Shown: positions 8,842 through 17,129 of the stretch, one piece after another
Layout of the letters: each line of letters opens with the position of its first letter
Numbering within the stretch: position 1 is the stretch's first letter
NCBI GenBank assembly: GCA_963724975.1
Contig: CAVRXB010000003.1
Span: forward strand, 1 to 64,000
Direction: 5' to 3'
Origin: CAIWHR01 sp963724975
GTDB taxonomy: Bacteria > Pseudomonadota > Gammaproteobacteria > Burkholderiales > Casimicrobiaceae
DNA length: 64,000 bases
Notes under the pieces: generated by a model
Seen by the model: only the letters and a program-made list of their open reading frames with translations
What the model was told of the DNA's origin: nothing
Database searches by the model: none
Made by a program: the position numbers and the translations under genes

Positions 8842-10050
8842 TCAGGCAATCGCCGATTGCGCGAACAATGACTCGATCTCGGCCGAATCGTAACCGAGCG
8901 CGCGCATGAGGTCGCGCGTGTGCTCGCCCATGCGTGGCGGCTGCAGGCGAACACCGAGCCGCTCGCCCCGCATCGTGAGCGGAAATAGCGTGGTCTTGAC
9001 CGTTTGCCCCGCGCGTGGACCATCGGGCAGCGTCACATCGGCCAGGCCGCCGGTGGCCGCAAGATGCGGGTCGTCGTAGAGATCCTCCGGCTTCCTGATC
9101 GGCGCAAACGGCAGTCCGACGCGTTCGAACAGCGCAGCTAGTTCGGCGGCCGTCCGCACAGCGAGTCGCTTGCGGATCGTCGCCAGCAGCTCGGGGCGCC
9201 GTTCGACGCGCTGATTGTTGGTGCCGAGCGTTGCATCCGCTTTCAGATCGTCGAACCCGAGCGCATCGCAGAACGTTATCCATTGCGGATCGCTGACCGC
9301 GGCCAGGAAGATCTGCTCGCCATCCTTTACGGTGAACACGTCGTAGACGGCCCATGGATTGTCGCGTGCTGGCATCGGCGCCGGCGCCTTGCCGGTCATT
9401 GCGTACTGCAGCATGTGCTGGCCGACCAGAAAGACATTGTTCTCGAAGAGCGCCGATTGCACTTCCATCCCGCGGCCGCTGACGCCTCGCTGGATCAGCG
9501 CGCCGAGAGCGCCGATCGCACCGAAGAGACCACCCATGATGTCGTTGATGCTGGTACCCGCGCGCAGCGGATCGCCGGGGCGGCCGGTCATGTACGCAAG
9601 ACCGCCCATCATCTGCACGACTTCGTCGAGCGCCGTGCGATGCTCGTAGGGCCCCGGCAGGAAGCCCTTGTGACTGACATAGATCACGCGCGGGTTGACC
9701 TTCGACAACGCTCCGTAATCAAGACCGTACTTCGCCATGGTCCCGGGCTTGAAATTCTCGGCGACGACATCGGCGCTCGCCGCAAGCTTGCGCGCCACGT
9801 CGGCACCCGCCGGCTGGCGGAGGTCGATCGCGATACTTTTCTTGTTGCGGTTGAACATCGGGAAGAAGCCGGCCCCGGCACCCAGGAGGCGGCGCGTTCG
9901 ATCGCCGTCGATCGGTTCGACCTTGATGACTTCAGCGCCCATGTCGGCGAGCATCATCCCGCACGTCGGTCCCATCACCATGTGCGTGAACTCGACGACG
10001 CGCAGACCCGCCAACGGCTGCGGCGGCGTGTCGGAGACGGCGGTGTCCAT
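8842..10050 (-). CDS. Family III CoA-transferase (CaiB/BaiF)
   Basis: A 402-residue soluble enzyme of the CaiB/BaiF family, which moves CoA between an acyl-CoA donor and a carboxylic acid. Family features are LRVVEFTHMVMGP at the N-terminus, GAEVIKVEP, and the catalytic Asp at about residue 170 in TSINDIMGG. Length fits the family. The ATG at 10050 lies 14 bases after the HMG-CoA lyase stop, so both are in one leftward transcript. Pairing with the lyase suggests that it activates a 3-hydroxy-3-methyl dicarboxylate or a similar acid before C-C cleavage; this is inference. Confidence 0.88.
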   Translation of the reverse strand: MDTAVSDTPPQPLAGLRVVEFTHMVMGPTCGMMLADMGAEVIKVEPIDGDRTRRLLGAGAGFFPMFNRNKKSIAIDLRQPAGADVARKLAASADVVAENFKPGTMAKYGLDYGALSKVNPRVIYVSHKGFLPGPYEHRTALDEVVQMMGGLAYMTGRPGDPLRAGTSINDIMGGLFGAIGALGALIQRGVSGRGMEVQSALFENNVFLVGQHMLQYAMTGKAPAPMPARDNPWAVYDVFTVKDGEQIFLAAVSDPQWITFCDALGFDDLKADATLGTNNQRVERRPELLATIRKRLAVRTAAELAALFERVGLPFAPIRKPEDLYDDPHLAATGGLADVTLPDGPRAGQTVKTTLFPLTMRGERLGVRLQPPRMGEHTRDLMRALGYDSAEIESLFAQSAIA

Positions 10051-10064
10051 AAGAGGCGCGACGA

Positions 10065-11003
10065 TCAGGACGCAGCGCTCGATGCCGCGCGCATCGTCTT
10101 CGGCAGATCGGCGCGCCAGAGCGTTCCGTGCAGCGTCTCGCCGTCGAGCCAGCGCGCGACCTTTGCGCGCAACGCTATCAACGCGTCGAAATCCTGCCCC
10201 GTCGGAACACCCATACTCGCGAACATATAGGCGACATCCTCGGTCGCGACGTTGCCGCTGGCGCCCGGCGCGTGCGGGCAGCCGCCTATTCCCGCGAGGC
10301 ACGCATCGAACCGCGTGATTCCCAGTTGCCACGCGGCGAATACATTCGCCATGCCCAAGCCACGGGTGTCGTGAAAATGGCCGCATGTCAGGCGATCGCC
10401 GGCGACGTCGAGCGCGCGCTTGAACAGATCCTGCACCATTGCGGGATCGGCGTAGCCGACCGTGTCCGCAAGGCCGACGCGATCGACGCCGGCGTCGAGA
10501 ACGGCGCGCAGGAGCCGCAGCACTTCGGAGGGCTCGACGCGGCCCTGGATCGTGCAGCCGAATGCCGTGCTGAGCCCGACTTCGATGAGACATTTCGAGC
10601 CGGCAGCGTCGCGCGCCGCGCGAATCCGTTCGATTTCCCACACCACTTCGTCCGGCGTCTTGCGCAGGTTGGCGAGGCTGTGGGCATGGCTCGCCGAAAG
10701 TGGAATGAGCATGAGGTCGGCGCCGCTCTCGATCGCCCGCTCGGCACCTTTCTGGTTCGGCACAAGCACCGAAACGAAAAGACCCGGCAGCGTTTTCGCG
10801 AACGCGACCAGCTCCGCTGTGTCGGCGAGCTGCGGCAATAGCCGCGGCGGAACGAACGAGCCGACTTCAATCTCGCGCTGCCCGGCCGCCCACGCGTCGC
10901 GGATCCATTCGAGCTTCCGTTCGGTGGGCAATACGCGGGCGATGCTTTGCAAGCCGTCGCGGAGACCTACTTCACGAATGACAACCGGCGGGAGGGCACT
11001 CAT
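10065..11003 (-). CDS. mvaB: Hydroxymethylglutaryl-CoA lyase
   Basis: A 312-residue TIM-barrel lyase of the HMG-CoA lyase/DRE family. Visible motifs are REVGLRDGLQ at the N-terminus, FHDTRGLGMANV carrying metal-binding His, and the signature Cys loop GIGGCPHAPGASGNVATED. It cleaves HMG-CoA to acetyl-CoA and acetoacetate; related enzymes cleave citramalyl-CoA-like substrates. Its partners in the same transcript are the CoA-transferase and the Bug receptor downstream and the glutathione transferase upstream (17 bases). No leucine-degradation genes (liu) are present, so a dedicated acid-utilisation route is more likely than leucine breakdown. Confidence 0.88.
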   Translation of the reverse strand: MSALPPVVIREVGLRDGLQSIARVLPTERKLEWIRDAWAAGQREIEVGSFVPPRLLPQLADTAELVAFAKTLPGLFVSVLVPNQKGAERAIESGADLMLIPLSASHAHSLANLRKTPDEVVWEIERIRAARDAAGSKCLIEVGLSTAFGCTIQGRVEPSEVLRLLRAVLDAGVDRVGLADTVGYADPAMVQDLFKRALDVAGDRLTCGHFHDTRGLGMANVFAAWQLGITRFDACLAGIGGCPHAPGASGNVATEDVAYMFASMGVPTGQDFDALIALRAKVARWLDGETLHGTLWRADLPKTMRAASSAAS

Positions 11004-11020
11004 GGCTCACCGACTCACGT

Positions 11021-11698
11021 TCAGATCCGCACGAACTCCTTGCCCTTGTTGGGATCGACCACGTATTTGTAGAACGCTTCGTTCACCTTGCCCCAGTTCT
11101 TCAGCGACTTCATCTTGCCAAGCCAACGCGAGAGGTTCGGATAGTTGCCGTAGTTGCACGCGATGGCTTCTCCGCTGAGCGCCATCATTGCGCCGAGATA
11201 ATCGGCGATCGTGATCGCGTCGCCGCACAAGTAGCCGTTGCGCGGGCCGATCAAGTTCTGATCGAGGATCTTCAGCCAGCCGAGCGCCTTTTCCTTGCCG
11301 TACGCAATCGTTCCCGCCTGCACGACCTCGTCGGGCCGGCGCAGGAACGGAAAGATCTGCGGATAAACGAATCCGTACGAGAAATCGCGGTAGAAACCGG
11401 TGTTGAACCAATCCATCCGTTCGTTCACATGTGCGCGCTTGCGGGCATCCGTAGGATAGGCGGACGAGCCGGTGCGATCCGCCAGATACTTGAGGATCGA
11501 CGAGCTCTCGGTGAGGCGAAAGTCGCCATCCTCCAGCACCGGCACCTGGTGGCTTGGATTGATGGCCTCGTACGCCGGCTGATATTGCGCGCCGGTGAAC
11601 AGGTCGACGACCTCGAGATCGAGGTCGATGCCGGACTCGGCGGCAAACAGAAGCACGGGCCGGCTTGTCGTCGATACCGGGTGATAGTAGAGCTTCAT
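11021..11698 (-). CDS. Glutathione S-transferase
   Basis: A 225-residue protein with a thioredoxin-fold N-terminal domain (MKLYYHPVSTTSRPVLLFA, then HQVPVLEDGDFRLTESSSIL with the cis-Pro and the Glu/Ser glutathione contact) and an all-helical C-terminal domain. It is cytosolic and probably conjugates or isomerises electrophilic substrates with glutathione. The ATG at 11698 has GAGGAGG just upstream. It appears to be the first gene of the leftward transcript leading into the HMG-CoA lyase and CoA-transferase, with 17 bases to the lyase start. Confidence 0.88.
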   Translation of the reverse strand: MKLYYHPVSTTSRPVLLFAAESGIDLDLEVVDLFTGAQYQPAYEAINPSHQVPVLEDGDFRLTESSSILKYLADRTGSSAYPTDARKRAHVNERMDWFNTGFYRDFSYGFVYPQIFPFLRRPDEVVQAGTIAYGKEKALGWLKILDQNLIGPRNGYLCGDAITIADYLGAMMALSGEAIACNYGNYPNLSRWLGKMKSLKNWGKVNEAFYKYVVDPNKGKEFVRI

Positions 11699-11893
11699 GG
11701 TTCCTCCTCTCGCGAAATGTCGCGCTCCGCGTGGGCAATAAGTCCACGCGAAACCCTAATCATGTCATGTTTGCGACCGGCGGCGGAGCAACCTGCATGC
11801 GGCCCGCCCGCGGCGCGGCGCAAATTCACTGGACGAAGGGTACGACGTGCCCTTCGCGAATTGGACCTTCGTCAGCGCCGGCTACTTCCGCGC

Positions 11894-12559
11894 TCAGTGT
11901 GACCCGATGGTGTTGACCGGTCCCAGTCCGGGTGGCGTGACGGACGGAAGAGGACGCGCCGCGTGCGAAGGCTCGAGCGCTTCGTCCAGCCGCTTGACGT
12001 CGCCATTCAGCTCCCCGCCCTCGGCGACGATGAGCTTGCCGTAGCGAATGGTGCCGGACACGCGCCCGGTGCCGTGGACGACGAGGCGCGTGCGCGCCGT
12101 CAGGTCGCCCGAAAATTCGCCGTAGATTTCGGCAACGTCGATGATTGCCGTGCCCCGGAGCGTCCCGGGCATCGCAATTTCCATCGCCTTGCTGTGCACG
12201 GTCGCTTCCACATGGCCTTCGATGACGAGTACGTCACAGTCGGAAATGTCGACCCCTTTCAATTTGATGTTGACGCCCACCGCAAGCTTGCTCACCACAG
12301 GTTCGCTCAGACCCGCCGCGGCGGCGCTTTGCAACGCCTCATCGACCGCCAACAAGGGCGGCTCCGCAGCTGCTTCAGCGGGCGGCGTGCGCGTTGTGGG
12401 CGGTGTGTGCGTTGCGCTGTGCGACGCCGCGCGCGTGTCCAAATTCGACGCCGTGCTCCTGCCGGCGCTGACCGGGGGCTCGTACAGCGCAGGCTTCAGC
12501 GCGGATTTATCGATGCTCTTCCCTTCGGCGAAGCGATCACGGCGGCCGAAATTCAGCAT
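11894..12559 (-). CDS. Bactofilin (polymer-forming cytoskeletal protein)
   Basis: A 221-residue protein with a Pro/Ala-rich disordered N-terminus (to about residue 80) followed by a bactofilin core of short beta strands with regular hydrophobic and Gly positions (VGVNIKLKGVDISDCDVLVIEG, GTLRGTAIIDVAEIYGEFSG, GTGRVSGTIRYGKLIVAEGG). Bactofilins form nucleotide-independent filaments used for morphology or positioning of envelope enzymes. The ATG at 12559 is preceded by AAAGGAG. It is divergent from the receiver gene at 12903. Confidence 0.85.
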   Translation of the reverse strand: MLNFGRRDRFAEGKSIDKSALKPALYEPPVSAGRSTASNLDTRAASHSATHTPPTTRTPPAEAAAEPPLLAVDEALQSAAAAGLSEPVVSKLAVGVNIKLKGVDISDCDVLVIEGHVEATVHSKAMEIAMPGTLRGTAIIDVAEIYGEFSGDLTARTRLVVHGTGRVSGTIRYGKLIVAEGGELNGDVKRLDEALEPSHAARPLPSVTPPGLGPVNTIGSH

Positions 12560-12902
12560 GAGGACTCCTTTTGTCTGTTGACAACCATGACGCCGTCATT
12601 ATTCGCCGCGTAGGGCTGCGATGCAACATGAATTGGCGCGGATCGCCCGTGAAAGCTGCGTTGTGTAAGGGTTAGTCCTACACATCCCCGCGAAGGGAAA
12701 ATCGGCTCCTACGAAAAAATGGATCGGGTCCGACAGTCGCCGTCGCGCCGATGCGCGACGATCCCACTCAAGCGGAGACCCGCCTGGCATGGTGTCGGGC
12801 AGGACTTGAAGTCCGTTGCCCATCGGCAACATTTTTGCCCCGCATGAGTGATGCCGATTACCTCCGGGCTGGGGCTCCGCCCTTTCGAAGGGCTGGTGGG
12901 AA
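12560..12902. promoter_or_regulatory. Divergent intergenic region between bactofilin and receiver genes, with hairpins
   Basis: No gene is seen in these 343 bases. Three symmetric elements are: an imperfect inverted repeat at 12663-12683 (GTGTAAGG, 6-base spacer, CCTACAC); a 6-bp stem GTTGCC-catc-GGCAAC at 12815-12830 followed by ATTTTT, terminator-like on the plus strand; and GCCCTT-tcg-AAGGGC at 12879-12893, which ends 2 bases before the GGTGGG ribosome site of the receiver gene. The last two could form a leader attenuator or mask translation initiation. No convincing -35/-10 pair was assigned. Confidence 0.4.
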
Positions 12903-13268
12903 ATGAAGCGCATCTATGTAGTCGAGTATTCGCAGCTCGCGCGCAACCGCATTCGTCAGGCGCTTGAATGGATGGACGACTGCCAGATCATCGGCGAAGC
13001 CGAGGCCGCCAACGAAGGGGTCGACGGTGTGAACGATCTCGATCCTGACATCGTGATCACCGACCTGCTGCTGCGCGATGGCACGGGCGTCGACGTGGTC
13101 AAGCGGATACGCGAGCGGCACGGTCCCGAACGCCCGGTGATATTCGTCCTGACCAATCGGCCGAATTCCACGCATCGCGCAACGTTGGCGGCGGCCGGGG
13201 CGAACGGCGTATTCGACAAAGCGCGTGAATATGGACTGATGCTCGATGAAGTGCGTCATGTCGCCTGA
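12903..13268 (+). CDS. Stand-alone response regulator receiver domain protein
   Basis: A 121-residue CheY-like receiver with no output domain. The phospho-acceptor is Asp54 in DIVITDLLL, and Thr84 and Lys106 occupy the usual signalling positions. The N-terminal acidic pocket is incomplete: only Glu8 is present where two or three acidic residues are typical, so metal binding may be weak. No kinase gene is adjacent. It is followed after about 50 bases by the BON-domain gene in the same direction. A 15-base palindrome sits just before its ribosome site. Confidence 0.8.
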   Translation: MKRIYVVEYSQLARNRIRQALEWMDDCQIIGEAEAANEGVDGVNDLDPDIVITDLLLRDGTGVDVVKRIRERHGPERPVIFVLTNRPNSTHRATLAAAGANGVFDKAREYGLMLDEVRHVA

Positions 13269-13317
13269 TGTCGGGTCTGATTGATCAGGCCCGATGGCGG
13301 CGGAAAGGAAGGCCCTC

Positions 13318-13719
13318 ATGCAAAACGTTCGCATGCTTCCTATTGCAGTCGCGGTCGTGTTGGCTTCCAGTCTCGCCGGCATGACGCCCCTCGGCGCCGA
13401 TCCGACTAACTTCGACGTGGATTGGGCCGGAGTTCCGGACGAGATCGACCGCAGCGCGAGCGCGCCATCCCTCACCAGAACGGTGATGCCGGGCGACGAA
13501 GCCGAAGATGCGGCCGTCACCGCCAACGTCAAGAATGCGATTGCCGCCAGTATCGGCCCGGGTGCAACGCTCATCAACGTCGAAACGCGGGTCGCCGTCG
13601 TGACGCTAAGCGGCCAGGCGGCTACCCCGGAGATTCGCATCCGCGCACGCGAGGCCGCATGGATCGTGAGTGGCGTCCGCGACGTGATCGACCGGATCGA
13701 CGTCAGGGCGACCGCGTAA
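13318..13719 (+). CDS. Exported BON-domain protein
   Basis: A 133-residue protein with a signal peptide (about residues 1-29) and a C-terminal BON domain: DAAVTANVKNAIAAS..., then VAVVTLSGQAATPEIR and VRDVIDRI. BON domains bind membranes or help maintain envelope integrity, as in OsmY. The start at 13318 is chosen because GGAAAGGAAGG lies 6-8 bases upstream; the in-frame ATG at 13294 has none. It is probably periplasmic and co-transcribed with the receiver gene. It converges on gtrA with 9 bases between stops. Confidence 0.78.
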   Translation: MQNVRMLPIAVAVVLASSLAGMTPLGADPTNFDVDWAGVPDEIDRSASAPSLTRTVMPGDEAEDAAVTANVKNAIAASIGPGATLINVETRVAVVTLSGQAATPEIRIRAREAAWIVSGVRDVIDRIDVRATA

Positions 13720-13728
13720 GCGACAACC

Positions 13729-14082
13729 CTAAGCGCGAAAACCCCGGCGCAGCAGCAAGAATGTCGTCGGGATGGTGAAGCACAGCGCAACGACCATCGC
13801 CGCCGCTTTCGGAATGCCCATGTAGTCGACCGCGATGGCAAGCACCCCCAGCGATATCAAGTACATCGCCGCATAGGTCGCGGCATAGGCCATCGCCGAC
13901 CGCCCGCCAAAGCGCGCGCGGAACACGAAGGTCGCGTGTGCCCAGTACCCCAGCGCGAGCCCCGCAAGATACGCGACCGTATACGCGATCCGATAGTCGA
14001 GGAAAAGCAACAGCAGCAGATAGACGGCGTAGCTTGCCGCGGTGTTGGCGGCACCGACGGCTACGAAACGCGCGAAACGCAT
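13729..14082 (-). CDS. gtrA: GtrA-like membrane protein (putative lipid-linked sugar flippase)
   Basis: A 117-residue protein with four membrane segments and the GtrA signature (RFVAVGAANTAASYAVYLLLL; GYWAHATFVFR). GtrA proteins are thought to flip undecaprenyl-phosphate-linked sugars to the periplasmic side. It is the last gene of a five-gene leftward cluster, 15 bases after the acetyltransferase/ketoisomerase gene. Together with the GtrB-like transferase and the GT-C protein it completes the three-part Gtr decoration architecture. Confidence 0.82.
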   Translation of the reverse strand: MRFARFVAVGAANTAASYAVYLLLLLFLDYRIAYTVAYLAGLALGYWAHATFVFRARFGGRSAMAYAATYAAMYLISLGVLAIAVDYMGIPKAAAMVVALCFTIPTTFLLLRRGFRA

Positions 14083-14097
14083 GGACGGCCGGCGTAC

Positions 14098-15036
14098 TCA
14101 GCGCCGCACAAGCCGCAGGAACGCTTCGTAATCCCGGACATAATCGTCGGGATCGTAACCGTGCGATGCGAAGACAAGGAGTGCCGCATCCGCACTGTAG
14201 TCGTACTGGACACCCCACGTCTTCGAGGGCAGATACACGCCGCGCGCGGGCGTGTCGAGCAGAAATTCCTGCCGGTTCCTGCCGTCGTCAGCGATGACGC
14301 GGCAGGCTCCGCGCACGCAAACCAGAAACTGATGGCACTTGCGGTGCGCATGCTGACCCCGGATCTGCCGGCTCGACACGCCGTGCACAACGAAGAACCG
14401 TTTGACCTCGAACGGCAGGAACTTGCCGATCTCGCCGGCGACGAGGTTCCCGCGGAGGTCGGCGACCTCGGCGAGCGCATGGACAACGACGCCCTTCACA
14501 CGCGTCTTGCCGGTGGCGAGCGCCGATGTGCCAAGCGCGGATGCGCTGCCCGGAGCACCGGGCGTGGGACCCGCATCGCAGTAGCTCACGATGCGTGCAG
14601 GATTGCCGGCGACGATCGCATACGGTGGCACCGACTCGACGACGACTGCCCCGGCGCCGACCATTGCACCGCGCCCGACCGTGATGCCCGGCAGGATCGT
14701 CGCGTTTGCGCCGATGGATGCGCCTTCCTTGATCGTCGTCGCGAGAAACGTCTTCGGTTTTCGCTTGCTGCGCGGAAAGCGATCGTTCGAGAACGTCGCG
14801 TTCGGTCCGATAAAGACGTCGTTCTCGATACGGACGCCGTCCCACAGCTGGACGCCGCACTTCACGGTGACGCGATCGCCGACCACCACGTCGTCTTCGA
14901 TGAACGTGTGATCGCAGATGTTGCAGTCGGCGCCGATGCGCGCGCCCGGCAGGATATGCGCAAATGCCCAGATCCGCGTACCCGCCCCCACTTTCCGTGT
15001 TTCGCACAGCGCCTGCGGGTGCACGAATTTTTTCAC
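14098..15036 (-). CDS. Bifunctional sugar N-acetyltransferase / 3,4-ketoisomerase (FdtD/WxcM-like)
   Basis: A 312-residue fusion. Residues 1-150 are hexapeptide repeats of a left-handed beta helix (IWAFAHILPGARIGADCNIC..., GNPARIVSYC) like WbpD/FdtC acetyltransferases. Residues 170-312 are a cupin domain (RQIRGQHAHRKCHQFLVCV, LPSKTWGVQYDYS) like dTDP-4-keto-6-deoxyglucose 3,4-ketoisomerases (FdtA/QdtA). The proposed start is GTG at 15036 (KKFVHP), 2 bases after the GT stop; no ATG fits. With the adjacent aminotransferase it would make a dTDP-3-acetamido-3,6-dideoxyhexose. Which epimer is formed cannot be read from sequence. Confidence 0.82.
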   Translation of the reverse strand: MKKFVHPQALCETRKVGAGTRIWAFAHILPGARIGADCNICDHTFIEDDVVVGDRVTVKCGVQLWDGVRIENDVFIGPNATFSNDRFPRSKRKPKTFLATTIKEGASIGANATILPGITVGRGAMVGAGAVVVESVPPYAIVAGNPARIVSYCDAGPTPGAPGSASALGTSALATGKTRVKGVVVHALAEVADLRGNLVAGEIGKFLPFEVKRFFVVHGVSSRQIRGQHAHRKCHQFLVCVRGACRVIADDGRNRQEFLLDTPARGVYLPSKTWGVQYDYSADAALLVFASHGYDPDDYVRDYEAFLRLVRR

Positions 15037-15038
15037 GG

Positions 15039-15983
15039 CTACCGATCCTCGCCAAATGTATAGCGCCGCTGCACGATCGCGAGCGGGCGCCCCTTGGTGT
15101 TCTCGAATGCGCGCCATGCGTACGCGCCGACCACCGACAGCCCGAGCGCGTTCAGCGCGCCGAAACCGGCAATCAGCAGCACGGTCGTTGCGTAACCGGG
15201 TTCGGAGATGAACCCCGTAAGCCGCGCGACGAGAACGACGGCGCCAAAGCCCAGCGCGACCACGAGCGCGATGCAGCCGACGGCGAAAAGGAGCCGGATC
15301 GGCAGATCCGAAAACGCGAGGCTGCTGTCCAGCATGTAGCTGATCTTCTTGCCAAGCGTCCATCCGCTCGCGCCGTGGGCGCGCGCACGACGCCGATACG
15401 GCACCTCGCAGCGCCGCATGCCGATCCATACCAGCTGGCCGACGAGGCTCGAATGCGCTTCGCTGAACGCGACGAGCTCGTCGCGCGCGCGCTGGTTGCA
15501 GCCGAAAACGTCGATGCCACCCTTCGGCATCTCCGGTTGCACGAGTCCGCGGTAGGCGGCCCAGAACAACGCCGACGTCGCGCGCGTCGTGAGCGGATCG
15601 TCGCGTCCTTCGCGAACACCACAGACGACATCACACGTGTCGCTCTCGAGCTTGCGGAAAAATTCGATGACCAGTTCCGGCGGTTCCTGGAGGTCGGCGG
15701 CCATCACGGCGAAATAGGGTCCGCGAGCTTCGATGAGGCCCGCGCGAATCGCGGCGAACGCGCCGAAATTGCGCGCCATGTCGAGCACTTTGGCATGCAG
15801 AGCCGTCGCCGGCAACGCGTCGACGAGCACTGCGAGCGAACGGTCCGGGCTGCCGTCGACGACCAACACGACTTCGAGCGCGCCGCCGAGCTCGCGATCG
15901 AGCTTCTGCAGCGCCGCGAGCAGGTCGGGGATCGCCGGTTCGTTCCTGAAGACCGGAATTACGAGCGAGTAGCGGGTCGCCAT
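15039..15983 (-). CDS. GT2 family glycosyltransferase, GtrB-like
   Basis: A 314-residue GT-A fold transferase (YSLVIPVFRNEPAIPDLL; VVLVVDGSPDRS; VMAADLQEPPELV) followed by two C-terminal membrane helices (about residues 230-290), the GtrB/DPM-synthase layout. Such enzymes load a sugar onto undecaprenyl phosphate. The ATG at 15983 overlaps the end of the aminotransferase gene by 25 bases, indicating translational coupling. The likely donor, by context, is the acetamido-dideoxy sugar made by its neighbours rather than UDP-glucose. Confidence 0.87.
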   Translation of the reverse strand: MATRYSLVIPVFRNEPAIPDLLAALQKLDRELGGALEVVLVVDGSPDRSLAVLVDALPATALHAKVLDMARNFGAFAAIRAGLIEARGPYFAVMAADLQEPPELVIEFFRKLESDTCDVVCGVREGRDDPLTTRATSALFWAAYRGLVQPEMPKGGIDVFGCNQRARDELVAFSEAHSSLVGQLVWIGMRRCEVPYRRRARAHGASGWTLGKKISYMLDSSLAFSDLPIRLLFAVGCIALVVALGFGAVVLVARLTGFISEPGYATTVLLIAGFGALNALGLSVVGAYAWRAFENTKGRPLAIVQRRYTFGEDR

Positions 15984-17074
15984 GAATTGCAAGCCGCCGC
16001 GACGACGGCGATCTCTTCATTCGTGAGCTCAGGGTAGCACGGCAATGTCACGACTTCCGCGCAGGCACGCTCGGTTCGCTCGAGAGCCGGCGTCGATCTG
16101 CCCCGCATCCATGCCGCCTGGCTGTAGTCGGGCACCGGATAGTGAACGTCGGTCGCTACACCCGCGGCCGCCAGATGCGCGCGCAACTCGTCGCGTGCCT
16201 TCGCGCGGACCACGAACAGATGTGCGACGTCCGCTCCTGCCTCATCGCCCGAAACCTGCGGCAACACAATTTGCGGATGCGCGATCGTATCGAGATAACG
16301 ATCGGCAATCTCACGCCGCCGCCGGTTCCAAGCGTCAACGTGCGCGAGCTTGACCCGCAGCACCGCAGCCTGCAGCTCGTCCATCCGGGAATTCATTCCA
16401 CCTTCGATATTGATTCGGTATTTTCCGCGCCAGCCATACGTCCGGAGCTCCGCCAGTCTCGCAGCCAGCGTCGAATCATTCGTGATTAGCGCCCCCGCAT
16501 CGCCCAGTGCGCCGAGATTCTTGGTCGGATAGAAGCTGAAGCAGCCGATCGCGCCGAAGGTCCCCGCCTTCTTCCCGCCGCGCTGCGCCCCGTGTGCCTG
16601 CGCGCAATCCTCGATCAGCGCCATGCGGCGCCCGGCCGCGATTTCGGAAATCGCTTCGACGTTGGCGAGACGGCCGTAAAGATGAGTAACGATCACGGCG
16701 CGCGTGCGCTCGGTGATCCGTTGCGCGAGCGACGCTGGGTCGATGAGCAGCGTGACATCGTCGACGTCGATGTAGACCGGAACGGCTCCGATCGCACGAA
16801 TCGCTGTCGACGCGTAGCCGCCGGCGTTTGCCACCGTCGCGACGTCGTCGCCCGCGCCGATGCCGGTCGCGCGCAACGCAAGCTCGAGCGCATCCGTGCC
16901 GTTGGCCACTGCGATGCACGAGCTCGCCCCGCACCAGGCGGCGAATTCCCGCTCGAACGCTTCGACCTCGACCCCAAGGATGTAGTGGCCGCGATCTTCG
17001 ACGCGCGCGATCGCGGCGTCGAGTGCGGCACGCAGCGGCGCGTGATGACGAGCAAGGTCGTTCAGCGCAATCAT
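15959..17074 (-). CDS. DegT/DnrJ/EryC1 family sugar aminotransferase (FdtB-like)
   Basis: A 371-residue fold-type I PLP enzyme. Family motifs are ANGTDALELALRA, DVDDVTLLIDP, EDCAQAHGA and the PLP lysine in FSFYPTKNLGALGDAG. Members aminate 3- or 4-keto-6-deoxy nucleotide sugars; pairing with a 3,4-ketoisomerase points to the 3-keto substrate, as in FdtB/QdtB. The start MIALND at 17074 agrees with family N-termini; longer frames upstream look non-coding. It is 55 bases downstream of the GT-C gene and overlaps the next gene by 25 bases. Confidence 0.88.
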   Translation of the reverse strand: MIALNDLARHHAPLRAALDAAIARVEDRGHYILGVEVEAFEREFAAWCGASSCIAVANGTDALELALRATGIGAGDDVATVANAGGYASTAIRAIGAVPVYIDVDDVTLLIDPASLAQRITERTRAVIVTHLYGRLANVEAISEIAAGRRMALIEDCAQAHGAQRGGKKAGTFGAIGCFSFYPTKNLGALGDAGALITNDSTLAARLAELRTYGWRGKYRINIEGGMNSRMDELQAAVLRVKLAHVDAWNRRRREIADRYLDTIAHPQIVLPQVSGDEAGADVAHLFVVRAKARDELRAHLAAAGVATDVHYPVPDYSQAAWMRGRSTPALERTERACAEVVTLPCYPELTNEEIAVVAAACNSWRPATRS

Positions 17075-17129
17075 CGGCGGCGCCCTATTTCGCTCTCGAT
17101 TCGGGCCGCCGCGCATGCCTGCCCGTCAC

